Translations under genes and position numbers: made by a program
Assembly: GCF_019977295.1 (NCBI RefSeq)
Contig: NZ_AP024651.1
Span: forward strand, 3,906,001-3,970,000
Length of the DNA: 64,000 bases
Origin: Arthrobacter sp. StoSoilB20
GTDB lineage: Bacteria > Actinomycetota > Actinomycetes > Actinomycetales > Micrococcaceae
Direction of reading: 5' to 3'
Shown here: in pieces, positions 18,660 to 27,015 of the stretch
How the letters are laid out: every line of letters starts with the position of its first letter
Numbering within the stretch: the stretch's first letter is position 1
The notes under the pieces: generated by a model
Database searches by the model: none
What the model saw: only the letters and a program-made list of their open reading frames with translations
What the model was told of the DNA's origin: nothing

Positions 18660-19441
18660 TGAATACCATCATCCTCATCGCGGCAGACCTGGCCGCCATC
18701 ACCATTTTGACGCTTGCCCTCTACCTGCGCCGCCACCGGCGCCGTGATTTGGTGGTCTCCTACCTGGGCATGAACGTGGGCGTCCTGGCAGTGGCCACGG
18801 CTTTGTCCGGTTCGGCTGCCGGCGTTGGCCTGGGACTTGGCTTGTTCGGTGTTCTCTCCATCATCCGGCTCCGCTCCACGGAACTGGCCCAGCACGAGGT
18901 GGCCTACTACTTCTCGGCACTGGCCCTCGGCCTGATCGCGGGCATCGGCGTGGAGCCCCTCTGGCTCACCTTGGCCCTCATGGCACTGGTCCTCCTGGTG
19001 ATGTTCGTTGGAGACAACCCACGGGTACTGCCCGCCTACCGGCACCAGACAGTGGTCCTGGACAGGGCCATCAATAACGAGCCCGAGCTCTACGCCCGGT
19101 TGGAGGAAGTCCTCCACGGCACCGTGCATTCGGCCACCATCCAGGAGTTGGACATGGTCAACGACAAGACGATCGTTGATGTCCGGTACGCGGTGCGCCC
19201 GCAGCAGCCCCGACGCTCGGATCTGGGCTTCGACCAGCCCTCCGGGGCGCTCTCTCCGGCACCCCGGGAACTGCCGGCGCAGCCCCTACACAGGGCGCAA
19301 CCCACCCAACCGTCCGCACCCACCCAGCCGTCCACACCCACTCCGCCCGCACCGGGCCAGCCGTCCACACCCACTCCGTCCGCACCGGGCCAACTGTCCA
19401 CCCCCACTCCGTCCACACCCACTACGGCTGGTGTAGCGTGA
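18659..19441 (+). CDS. DUF4956 family membrane protein with Pro/Thr-rich repeat tail
   Basis: 260 residues. Residues 1-115 hold about four hydrophobic helices with the family segments VVSYLGMNVGVLAVATALSG and FGVLSIIRLRSTELAQHEVA. Residues ~120-185 form a soluble domain. The C-terminal 75 residues are a low-complexity Pro/Ser/Thr/Gln tail built from repeated SAPTQPSTPTPPAPGQ-like units, encoded by near-identical ~33-bp repeats (about 19310-19435). DUF4956 genes regularly sit beside VTC-type polyphosphate polymerases and CotH-like genes; here the VTC gene starts at its stop (GTGA overlap). The tail is unusual for the family and may be recent. Confidence 0.85.
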   Translation: MNTIILIAADLAAITILTLALYLRRHRRRDLVVSYLGMNVGVLAVATALSGSAAGVGLGLGLFGVLSIIRLRSTELAQHEVAYYFSALALGLIAGIGVEPLWLTLALMALVLLVMFVGDNPRVLPAYRHQTVVLDRAINNEPELYARLEEVLHGTVHSATIQELDMVNDKTIVDVRYAVRPQQPRRSDLGFDQPSGALSPAPRELPAQPLHRAQPTQPSAPTQPSTPTPPAPGQPSTPTPSAPGQLSTPTPSTPTTAGVA

Positions 19442-20226
19442 GCCGCGTCGAGGCCCAACCGGTCATGCCGCAACTGGGCCAACTACCCGCCGTCGGACTT
19501 GAAGAACTCACCACGGAAGCCGGGCTGCTGACCCGGGTTGACCGCAAGTATCTGGTGCCGTCGGCAACGGCCCGGGCGATCCTCAGTACGTTCACCACGG
19601 AGGCCCGGGTGCTGGAAATGGACGGGAACCGTACCTTCTCCTACGACTCCGTTTATTTCGACACCCCGGCGCTGGACAGCTATATGCTGGCGGCCCGTGG
19701 CCGGCGGCGGCGGTTCAAGATCCGCACCCGAACTTACCTGGACAGCGGGGTCAGCTTCCTGGAAGTGAAAACCGAAGGTGCCCGCGACGCAACGGTCAAG
19801 GAACGGATTCCGTACCAGTTGAGCGACCGCGAGCGCCTGACCGAAGAAGGTTTGGCGTACGTGAATGAGACTCTGGCCGCCACGATCGGCGATGCCGGGT
19901 TTGGACCCTTGGACCCTGTGCTGTCCACCCGCTATGACCGCACCACACTGTTCCTCCCCGGGTCCGGAAGCAGGGCCACCATCGACTCCGACGTCACCTG
20001 GCAGAGGCCCGATGGCCAGGCTTGGATGCTGGACAACGCTGTGGTGGTCGAGACGAAATCCGGTTCCGCCCCTGGCCCGCTGGACCGGCACCTTTGGGCA
20101 CACGGCGTCCGGCCTTGCCGCATCTCGAAGTTCGCCACCGGCATGGCAGCACTTCATCCCGCGCTTCCGGCCAACCGTTGGAACCAAACACTCCGCCACA
20201 GGATGCCCCTGCGTCCCGCCTGCTGA
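19438..20226 (+). CDS. Polyphosphate polymerase (VTC) domain protein
   Basis: 262 residues, a single VTC domain. The tunnel-lining basic and acidic residues are visible: LLTRVDRKYLVPS, TFSYDSVYFDTPALDSYM, RRRRFKIRTRTYLDSG, VSFLEVKTEG, STRYDRTTLF and AVVVETKSGS. In yeast the VTC domain makes polyphosphate from ATP; bacterial single-domain forms are presumed similar or to act on a phosphoryl donor. The start is GTG at 19438, overlapping the DUF4956 stop; an internal ATG at 19462 is possible. It likely works with the DUF4956 membrane protein. Confidence 0.88.
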   Translation: MSRVEAQPVMPQLGQLPAVGLEELTTEAGLLTRVDRKYLVPSATARAILSTFTTEARVLEMDGNRTFSYDSVYFDTPALDSYMLAARGRRRRFKIRTRTYLDSGVSFLEVKTEGARDATVKERIPYQLSDRERLTEEGLAYVNETLAATIGDAGFGPLDPVLSTRYDRTTLFLPGSGSRATIDSDVTWQRPDGQAWMLDNAVVVETKSGSAPGPLDRHLWAHGVRPCRISKFATGMAALHPALPANRWNQTLRHRMPLRPAC

Positions 20227-20270
20227 CATCCCGTCCGCTGACCTTCCCTCCACAGACTTAGGAACCCACC

Positions 20271-21893
20271 ATGCGCTCTTTCCGTACTGCCCTCTCCGTT
20301 GCCGCCGTAGCCCTGGCCGTGTCACTGGCAGGCTGCTCCACGGCCGCCACCAGCTCATCGTCCACCGGCACCACCTCCAGCAACACCGGCAACTCAAGCA
20401 CCACCTCCACCCAGCAGGCAGTCTCCGCCGCCACCATCGAGGAAGACACCCATTACGACAGCGACGACCTCACGTGGGATGCCGCCACTGAAGTGGCTGT
20501 GAGCCTGGCCGACGACGGCAGCAAAGTGACGTCGTCGGCCTCCACCGGCGTGGCCGTAGACGGCAATACCGTCACCATCAGCGCGGCAGGAACGTACCGC
20601 CTCAGTGGCTCGCTGAGCGATGGCCAAATCGTCGTAGCGGCGGGCGAAGAAGACACGGTGCGCATCATCCTCGATGGCGTCGAGCTGGGCAATTCGGCAG
20701 GTTCGCCGTTTGTTGTGCAGAGCGCGGATGAGGCGATCGTGTTCCTGGAAGACGGCAGCACCAACACCCTGACCGACGCCACCACCTATGCCGACCAAGG
20801 GGATGACGCCCCCAACGCAGCGCTCTTCTCCATGGCCGACCTCACCATCGCCGGCACCGGTTCCCTCACGGTCAATGGGAAAGCCAACGACGGAATCGTG
20901 TCCAAGGACGGCCTGGTGATGGCCGCCGGCAAGGTTACCGTGGACGCGGTGGACGACGGCATCCGCGGCAAGGACTACACCGTCTTGTTGGACGGCGCCT
21001 ACCAGGTGACCGCGGGCGGGGACGGCATCAAAGCGGACAACGACGCCGATGAAGGCCGCGGCTGGCTGCTGGTCAGCGGCGGCTCGCTGACCGTCAATGC
21101 AGGCGACGACGGCGTGAAGGCGTTCAACACCCTCACAGTTTCCGGCGGAACCGTCACCGTGGCCGAGTCGGAGGAGGGACTCGAAGCCCAGCACATCGCC
21201 ATCTCCGGCGGCGAGGTCACCGTCACATCGAACGACGACGGCGTGAACGCCTCGGGCGGTTCGTCCACCTCAGCGTCCACTGACGCCGGCGCCGCCGCTG
21301 GCATGGGCGGCGGTATGGGCGGACCCGCTGGTGGCGGCATGGGCGGCGGCGAGATGGCGGCAGGCGATTACTCCGTGGACGTATCCGGGGGAACACTCAC
21401 CATCAACTCCGAGGGCGACGGCCTGGACTCCAACGGCAGCGCCACCATCTCCGGAGGAACAGTGGTGGTCAACGGCCCCACCAACGACGGCAACGGGGCT
21501 TTGGATGTAAACGGCGAGCTGGTAGTAAGTGGCGGAACCGTCGCAGCAGCCGGCAGTGCAGGCATGGCGGTCACCCCTGGCACCACGTCCACGCAGTCAG
21601 GGGTGCAAGTGACCTTCGATTCGTCCGTATCGGCTGGCACTCCGGTGCACCTTGTTGATTCATCCGGTGATGTGGTTGCCACATTCGTGACCACAAAGAC
21701 CACTGCATCGCTGGTCTTCTCTTCCCAGGCCATCACCGACGGTGAGAGCTACACGGTGTACACCGGGGGCAGCGCCAATGCCGGGGCAGGCCTGACCACG
21801 GGTTCCACTGACGGAGCCCAGAAGCAGGGCACGGTGACTGCGGGCCAGTACACCCAGGCCCAGGGCCCTGGTGGAGGTGGCGGCCGCCGGTAG
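20271..21893 (+). CDS. DUF4353 carbohydrate-binding-domain lipoprotein
   Basis: 540 residues. The signal peptide ends in the lipobox LAGC near residue 23, followed by a Ser/Thr-rich linker. The body is a right-handed beta-helix-like array of repeats with NDGIVSKDG, DDGIRGKDY, GDGIKADND, GDDGVKAFN, EEGLEAQH, DDGVNASGG and GDGLDSNGS, the pattern of DUF4353 ('cthe'). A Gly/Met-rich loop (GMGGGMGGPAGGGMGGGEM) interrupts it near residue 350. The surface lipoprotein may bind or shape the polymer made by the upstream operon. It starts 44 bases after the VTC gene. CotH, often found with these partners, is absent in this window. Confidence 0.87.
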   Translation: MRSFRTALSVAAVALAVSLAGCSTAATSSSSTGTTSSNTGNSSTTSTQQAVSAATIEEDTHYDSDDLTWDAATEVAVSLADDGSKVTSSASTGVAVDGNTVTISAAGTYRLSGSLSDGQIVVAAGEEDTVRIILDGVELGNSAGSPFVVQSADEAIVFLEDGSTNTLTDATTYADQGDDAPNAALFSMADLTIAGTGSLTVNGKANDGIVSKDGLVMAAGKVTVDAVDDGIRGKDYTVLLDGAYQVTAGGDGIKADNDADEGRGWLLVSGGSLTVNAGDDGVKAFNTLTVSGGTVTVAESEEGLEAQHIAISGGEVTVTSNDDGVNASGGSSTSASTDAGAAAGMGGGMGGPAGGGMGGGEMAAGDYSVDVSGGTLTINSEGDGLDSNGSATISGGTVVVNGPTNDGNGALDVNGELVVSGGTVAAAGSAGMAVTPGTTSTQSGVQVTFDSSVSAGTPVHLVDSSGDVVATFVTTKTTASLVFSSQAITDGESYTVYTGGSANAGAGLTTGSTDGAQKQGTVTAGQYTQAQGPGGGGGRR

Positions 21894-22158
21894 GCCCGAC
21901 TCCCCAAACGACGTTGCGATTCGAGGGAAGCACCTCTTCCCGCCTGGGTGAGCTGGCCCTGTTGGAATCCTGTGGCTTCGTTACCCCTTTTCACTGTTTT
22001 GCTGGCTGAAATCAACCTTTTTGGTTTTCATTGAGCGAGCTGAACGGCGAAAGTGGGTAGCGAAGCCACACGTCGTTCGGCAGGGATGAACTTCCGGTCC
22101 CAAGTGCGTGCCGCCTGATGCTCACCGCCTTGGACCAGAGGAGGTAGCCCACACCCTT
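21894..22158. other. Gene-free region, possible small transcript
   Basis: No convincing ORF. A pyrimidine-rich stretch (TTTTCACTGTTTTGCTGG, then CCTTTTTGGTTTTCATTGAG near 22010-22035) is followed by about 120 bases of mixed sequence that end in a strong intrinsic terminator at 22159-22206. The terminator is 266 bases beyond the lipoprotein stop, so the region is either a long 3' UTR or a separate short RNA. Confidence 0.3.
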
Positions 22159-22206
22159 CAGCGCCCGACGACGACACTCGCCTGCCGTCGTCGGGCGCTG
22201 TTTTGG
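22159..22206 (+). terminator. Rho-independent terminator
   Basis: The arms 22159-22173 and 22186-22200 (CAGCGCCCGACGACG and its exact reverse complement) form a 15-bp perfect stem with a 12-base loop, followed by TTTTGG. Orientation is plus. Confidence 0.85.
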
Positions 22207-22385
22207 TTCGTGCGAAAGGAGGAGACGGGCCCCCGCAAGCCTCCCTCGCAAACTTGATGCGAACTTGAGCCAAACGGAAACGTTCCTTGATAAAGCGGCG
22301 CCACGCTGGAATCAGTCGGAACACCCATACCGAGGGGTTTCGGCAACGAATTCCAAATATGAAAGACAACGATGTGGGGGACGCA

Positions 22386-22859
22386 ATGGAGCAGTCATCA
22401 GCACTCAGTGAGGTAGTTGCCGTCAAGGGCATCATCCAGGACCAGCACCCCGTGGATTTCTACGCGCTGGGCGTCGCAGGATGCATCGACCGCCTTGCCG
22501 CGCCGCTGCGCCGGACCGGCATCGCCGTCCACTGGCAGACCCCGCATCATGGCATCGAGATCTCCTCTTCGGCCGCCGCACTGCTCTACCACGTGGCCCA
22601 GGAGACCTTCAGCAACACCCTCAACTACGCCAACGCCACGGAACTCACCGTTCGCCTCAACGCCGTTTACCACGGAATCCAGATCACTATCACTGACGAC
22701 GGCAGCGGATTCGAAATCCACGCAGCACCCAGTGGCCGGCGGCACGGTTTCGGCCTGCTGCTGATGTCCATCGCAGTGCACGACGCCGGCGGGACAGTAG
22801 ACATCGACTCCGCCCTTGGGCGGGGCACCAGTGTGAGGGTCACCCTGCCGCTGGATTGA
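22386..22859 (+). CDS. Orphan histidine-kinase-type ATPase domain protein
   Basis: About 157 residues from the ATG at 22386, which follows GGGGGA; an ATG at 22362 would add eight residues. The sequence matches the C-terminal ATP-binding half of NarL-type sensor kinases: N-box LLYHVAQETFSNTLNYANAT, G1 TDDGSGFE, and G2 HGFGLLLMSIAVHDAGGTV, ending GTSVRVTLPLD. There is no phosphoacceptor-His dimerisation domain, no sensor and no adjacent response regulator. It could be an anti-sigma-like or stand-alone ATP-binding regulator, or a remnant of a kinase. A GGAAACGTTCC palindrome-like site lies upstream at 22276-22286. Confidence 0.75.
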   Translation: MEQSSALSEVVAVKGIIQDQHPVDFYALGVAGCIDRLAAPLRRTGIAVHWQTPHHGIEISSSAAALLYHVAQETFSNTLNYANATELTVRLNAVYHGIQITITDDGSGFEIHAAPSGRRHGFGLLLMSIAVHDAGGTVDIDSALGRGTSVRVTLPLD

Positions 22860-22965
22860 GTCCGATTTGGGACCATTTTTGGGCTTCCAACCATGGCCCA
22901 ATAGCGTTGCCGGACGTATTCTGTAGCTACTTTTCAGCCTGACATCCCGACGGATTGGCACGAAA

Positions 22966-25161
22966 ATGGCGAACAACCAGAGTCCGAAATCAGGTCTCGG
23001 CAAGGTCCTCCTGAGGGTCTTCGGATACTTCTTCGTGAGCATTCTCTGCGGGGTGTTGATCTCCGGATTGGTAGTCCCTGTGGTGGCATTCACCAGCACT
23101 ACCGTGGGTGGATCGATCGGGTTCTACAAAGACCTGCCCAGCGAACTGAACGTCGATTCCCCCTCCCTTTCCAGCACGCTGGTCTCGGCCGATGGCCAAC
23201 ACATTGCCACGTTCTACGCCGAGAACCGCGTGAAGGTCCCTTTGGACCAGATGTCGCCGTTCATTCGCGAGGCGATCGTGGCCATTGAAGACAACCGCTT
23301 TTACGAGCACGCCGGTGTGGACGCCCAGGGCATCATCCGTGCACTGACCTCCAACCTGACCAAAGGCACCCGGCAAGGTGCTTCCACCTTGACCCAGCAA
23401 TATGTCACCAACGTGCTCAACGAGTCCCGGCTTTCCGAAGGGCGACCTGAAGATGTGGTGCTCAGCGGCCAGAAAACCATGGGGGACAAACTCCGCGAGA
23501 TCAAGCTTGCCCTCGAACTGGAAAAGCGGTTCAGCAAGGACCAGATCCTTGAGGGCTACCTGAATATTGTGTTCTTCAACCGGGACGCCTACGGCATTGA
23601 AGCCGCCTCACGCTATTTCTTCAGCACGTCCGCGAAGGATCTGACCCTGCCGCAGGCCGCGCTGCTCGCCGGGTTGGTCAACGGCCCCAGCATCTACGAC
23701 CCCACGGTGGATCCCGATGCCGCGTTGAAGCGCCGCAACCTTGTCCTGGACCGGATGCTGGAACAGGGCAAGATCACGGCAGTGGACCATGGCGTGGCAG
23801 TGGCAACGCCCATAGAATTGAACGTCACCCCTTCGCGCCAAGGCTGCGCGGGTGCCGCGATCGCCACCTACTTCTGTGACTACGTTTCCCATCTGATCCT
23901 CAACGACGAGACCTATGGTTCCACTGTCAACGAGCGCGAGCGCCTGCTTTACCGGGGTGGCCTGACCATCACCACCACCCTGGACAGCAGGCTCCAGGCC
24001 GCTGCCCAAGCCCAGGTGGACGCCTCGGCCGGGGACAATCCGGACAAATGGGGTGCGGCCATGACCACCGTGCAGCCCGGCACCGGGAAGATCCTGGCCA
24101 TGGCCCAGAACACGGTGTTTGTACCCCAAGAAGGCAAGTACGATACCCAGCTGAACTTCAACGTGGACGCCAAGGACGCGAACGGATACGACCTCAACGG
24201 CGCGGGAGGATTCCAACCGGGATCCACCATGAAGCCGTTCATCTACGCCGAATGGCTCAACGAAGGCAAGAACCCCACGGCCATTGTTGACGCCTCGCGA
24301 AGGGTTTATCCGGTGGGTTTCCCCTGGCGCTCCAGCTGCGGCAAGGTGATGGGAGGTTACAGCAGCGCCCAGAAAGCACAGAACCTGGGCGCCGACGACG
24401 ACCTGCAAAACAACGACGCAGGCTATTACCGGCCCATGCCCATCAACTACGGCCTTTACAACTCCATTAACACTGCAACCTTCGCCACCGCAGCCCAGTT
24501 GGACTTCTGCGGCATCCAAAAAATGGTGGACACAGTGGGTCTTCACAGCGGTCTCGACAACGCTCCGGTGAACATGCACCAGATTGGAAACCTGCTGGGC
24601 TCCATCGGCGTGGCACCGGTGGTCCTTGCCAGCGCGTACGCCACCTTCGCCAATGACGGCACCTACTGCGCACCCATCGCGATCACCGGGATCAGCGACT
24701 CCCAAGGCCGCCAGTTCGAAGCCCAAAAACCCGAGTGCAGGGAGGCCGTGAAACCGGCTGTGGCCCGCGGTGTCAACGCGGTCCTCCAGGACGTCCTGAA
24801 AATGGGCTCCGGCGTCTACATCAATCCCAAGGTCCAAAGCCAAGTACCCGTGGCCGCCAAGACCGGCACGTCCAACAACAACGGCGCCACCTGGGTTGCC
24901 GGTTACACCACCACCCTTGCTACGGCGTCGTTCTTTGGGGACACGACGGCGGGACAGCAGCGCGCCGGACAAAACGTCACCATTGACGGCAAGTTCTACA
25001 AGTCCTTGGACGGCTACATGATCGCCGGTCCGCAATGGGCCAACTACATGATGGAAGCCACCGCACTCTATCCGAGCGGTCCTTTCGCGGCGCCCGCTCC
25101 CCCACCGGCACCGGCGCCTGTCACTACTGTTCCGGCCGTCCCGCGCCTGACAGGAGGGTAG
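22966..25161 (+). CDS. Class A penicillin-binding protein (transglycosylase/transpeptidase)
   Basis: 731 residues. One N-terminal membrane helix (about residues 18-42) is followed by a GT51 glycosyltransferase with catalytic EDNRFYEHAGV (Glu108) and GASTLTQQYVTN. The transpeptidase follows with SxxK at Ser420 (GSTMKPFIY), SxN in YNSINTATF, and KTG at 632-634 (AAKTGTSNNN). The C-terminus is an Ala/Pro-rich tail of about 25 residues. It polymerises and crosslinks peptidoglycan outside the membrane. It is monocistronic, and its 3' end is followed by the second copy of the long palindrome. Confidence 0.96.
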   Translation: MANNQSPKSGLGKVLLRVFGYFFVSILCGVLISGLVVPVVAFTSTTVGGSIGFYKDLPSELNVDSPSLSSTLVSADGQHIATFYAENRVKVPLDQMSPFIREAIVAIEDNRFYEHAGVDAQGIIRALTSNLTKGTRQGASTLTQQYVTNVLNESRLSEGRPEDVVLSGQKTMGDKLREIKLALELEKRFSKDQILEGYLNIVFFNRDAYGIEAASRYFFSTSAKDLTLPQAALLAGLVNGPSIYDPTVDPDAALKRRNLVLDRMLEQGKITAVDHGVAVATPIELNVTPSRQGCAGAAIATYFCDYVSHLILNDETYGSTVNERERLLYRGGLTITTTLDSRLQAAAQAQVDASAGDNPDKWGAAMTTVQPGTGKILAMAQNTVFVPQEGKYDTQLNFNVDAKDANGYDLNGAGGFQPGSTMKPFIYAEWLNEGKNPTAIVDASRRVYPVGFPWRSSCGKVMGGYSSAQKAQNLGADDDLQNNDAGYYRPMPINYGLYNSINTATFATAAQLDFCGIQKMVDTVGLHSGLDNAPVNMHQIGNLLGSIGVAPVVLASAYATFANDGTYCAPIAITGISDSQGRQFEAQKPECREAVKPAVARGVNAVLQDVLKMGSGVYINPKVQSQVPVAAKTGTSNNNGATWVAGYTTTLATASFFGDTTAGQQRAGQNVTIDGKFYKSLDGYMIAGPQWANYMMEATALYPSGPFAAPAPPPAPAPVTTVPAVPRLTGG

Positions 25162-25183
25162 GAAGTACGTAGCAATCACCCCG

Positions 25184-25246
25184 CGTTGTGAGGCCTGCTC
25201 TGCACGCAATCCCCGTGCCAAACCCTGCACAGCAGGCCTCACAACG
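25184..25246. terminator. Long palindrome at convergent gene ends (family 1, copy 2)
   Basis: The arms 25184-25204 and 25226-25246 pair over 21 bases with one mismatch; the right arm is TGCACAGCAGGCCTCACAAC plus G. It shares CGTTGTGAGGCCTG with copy 1 (13113-13175). It lies between the PBP and the convergent flavoprotein gene, consistent with a bidirectional terminator. Confidence 0.7.
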
Positions 25247-25251
25247 TCTCG

Positions 25252-27015
25252 CTACAGCGTGACCTGCACGGCCGCGCGCGTGCCGCCGTCCTCGTAGTTG
25301 TCCACGCCCGCGAGGTGACGGCCTGCAATGTATCCGAACGTCAGCGCCGGGCCAAGGTTGATGCCGCCGGCTGGATAGTGGCCACCCATGACATTGGCTT
25401 GGTCGTTGCCGGTGACGTAGAGACCGGGGATGGGGTCGCCGTCGCTGGTGAGCGCGCGCGAGGTTCCGTCCGTGTCGATCCCGGCGAACGTGCCGAAACT
25501 CCCGGGAACCACCCGCACCGCATAGAACGGGCCCTTCTCCAGGGTGCCCAGTGACGGGTTGGGCTGGTTGCCGGGATCACCGCCGTAGCGGTTGAAGGCC
25601 GTCCCGCCGCGCCCGAAGTCAGGGTCGACGCCGTCGCGCGCGTTGGCATTGAACCTCGCCACCGTGCGGCGCAACTCTGCGGGGTCGATCCCGCATTTCG
25701 TGGCAAGCTCCTCCAACGTCCGGCCTTTGATGAGGTACCCGGATCGCAGGTAGGGGAACAGCGGGACGGGCAACGGTTTGGCCATTCCCAGCGGGAACCT
25801 GCGCACGAACCGGCTGTCCGCTATCTGCCACGATTCAACGGTGGCACCTTCGGGCGTCGCTGCCAGGAGCGCCTCCACGTAGTCGTAGTAGCCATTGGCC
25901 TCGTTCACGAACCGTTTTCCGTCAGCACGGACCCCGATGCTGCCCGGCTTGGCACGGTCCATGATGTGCGGGAACACTCCCGTCCGGCCGTTGCGGTACG
26001 GCACCAGCGACACCGGACACCACGCGGCGGGCGACTTCACGTCTGTCCTGAAACGGGCCCCCACGGAGGTGGCCAGCCTGATGCCGTCGCCCGTGGTTTC
26101 ATGCGGCGACAAGGTCCAGTGCTCCCGGCCGGTAGGGGTCTTGGGGAAGAGTTCCCTGCGGCGCTGGACATCGTTGGGGAAGCCGCCGGTTGCCAGCACG
26201 ACGCCGCGTCCAGCCTTGATGTGAAGCTCACCTTCGGGAGAACGCACGACGGCGCCGGTCACCTTGCCGTTGTCGTCGCTGAGCAATGCTGTAGCAGGAG
26301 TGGAAACGCGGATATCGACACCCAGGTCATCAGCTGACTTCATGAGCCTGCCGGTAAGGGCCGTGCCATTGACCAGCTGCATGTTGCGGCGGTGGACCAG
26401 CACATCCAGGAGGTGGAAAGCGAAGCGCCACCCCGCGTGGAAGATCCCGCCGGGGTTGCCCTTCGATGCCGAGAGGAACTTGCTGAGGTCCGGACCGGCC
26501 ATGATTCCCATGCCCAGGAAGGACGTCTCGTACAGCTGGTGACGCATCTTGGCACGCAGGGCTGGTTTGATGGCCCGGGCATTGAGGGGTTTGGGACCCA
26601 CGGAGCGATGGCCCGTGCCCGCGCCGGGAAGTTTGCCGTAAATGTCGTTGATCCTGCTGCCGGGGACGAACTGCAGGGACGTCTTGTCCTGGAAGAATCC
26701 CACCATGTGTGGTGACGCTTCCAGGAAGGCTTCCACGTTCTCTTCCCGGTAATCTCCGCCGAGGACTGCCCGGAGGTAGGTCCTGAAGGTTTCCTTCTCT
26801 TCGGTGACGCCTTCGGCTTGTGCCAGCGGATTACCGGGAGCCCAAGCCCATCCGCCGGACCATGACGTGGCACCGCCGCAAACATCGGATTTTTCCACGA
26901 CGATGACTTTCAGTCCGTGATAGGCCGCTGTCACAGCCGCAGCGAGGCCGCCTGCCCCGGAGCCAATGACGAGGACATCGCAGTCCTGGGTGGGGAGGGA
27001 GGGGGTGCTGTTCAT
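25252..27015 (-). CDS. FAD-dependent oxidoreductase (KstD/fumarate-reductase flavoprotein family)
   Basis: 587 residues from the ATG at 27015. The FAD-binding N-terminus is CDVLVIGSGAGGLAAAVTAA, followed by VVEKSDVCGGATSWSGGWAW. The C-terminal FAD-contact segment is GHYPAGGINLGPALTFGYIA. This is the three-part layout of 3-ketosteroid dehydrogenases and fumarate-reductase-like proteins, which introduce or reduce a C=C bond next to a carbonyl. Its ATG overlaps the TGA of the upstream OYE/TIM fusion (ATGA), so they are translationally coupled. The substrate is unknown; an alicyclic ring compound is inferred from the operon. Confidence 0.88.
   Translation of the reverse strand: MNSTPSLPTQDCDVLVIGSGAGGLAAAVTAAYHGLKVIVVEKSDVCGGATSWSGGWAWAPGNPLAQAEGVTEEKETFRTYLRAVLGGDYREENVEAFLEASPHMVGFFQDKTSLQFVPGSRINDIYGKLPGAGTGHRSVGPKPLNARAIKPALRAKMRHQLYETSFLGMGIMAGPDLSKFLSASKGNPGGIFHAGWRFAFHLLDVLVHRRNMQLVNGTALTGRLMKSADDLGVDIRVSTPATALLSDDNGKVTGAVVRSPEGELHIKAGRGVVLATGGFPNDVQRRRELFPKTPTGREHWTLSPHETTGDGIRLATSVGARFRTDVKSPAAWCPVSLVPYRNGRTGVFPHIMDRAKPGSIGVRADGKRFVNEANGYYDYVEALLAATPEGATVESWQIADSRFVRRFPLGMAKPLPVPLFPYLRSGYLIKGRTLEELATKCGIDPAELRRTVARFNANARDGVDPDFGRGGTAFNRYGGDPGNQPNPSLGTLEKGPFYAVRVVPGSFGTFAGIDTDGTSRALTSDGDPIPGLYVTGNDQANVMGGHYPAGGINLGPALTFGYIAGRHLAGVDNYEDGGTRAAVQVTL

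Noticed and set aside
21983..22080. Riboswitch or 6C-type RNA before the terminator at 22159
   Set aside because: No conserved riboswitch core or C-rich paired loops could be recognised; retained only as a possible unclassified small RNA.
23608..25242. 544-codon minus-strand frame opposite the PBP
   Set aside because: The PBP motifs on the plus strand are unambiguous, and the minus frame shows no family features.
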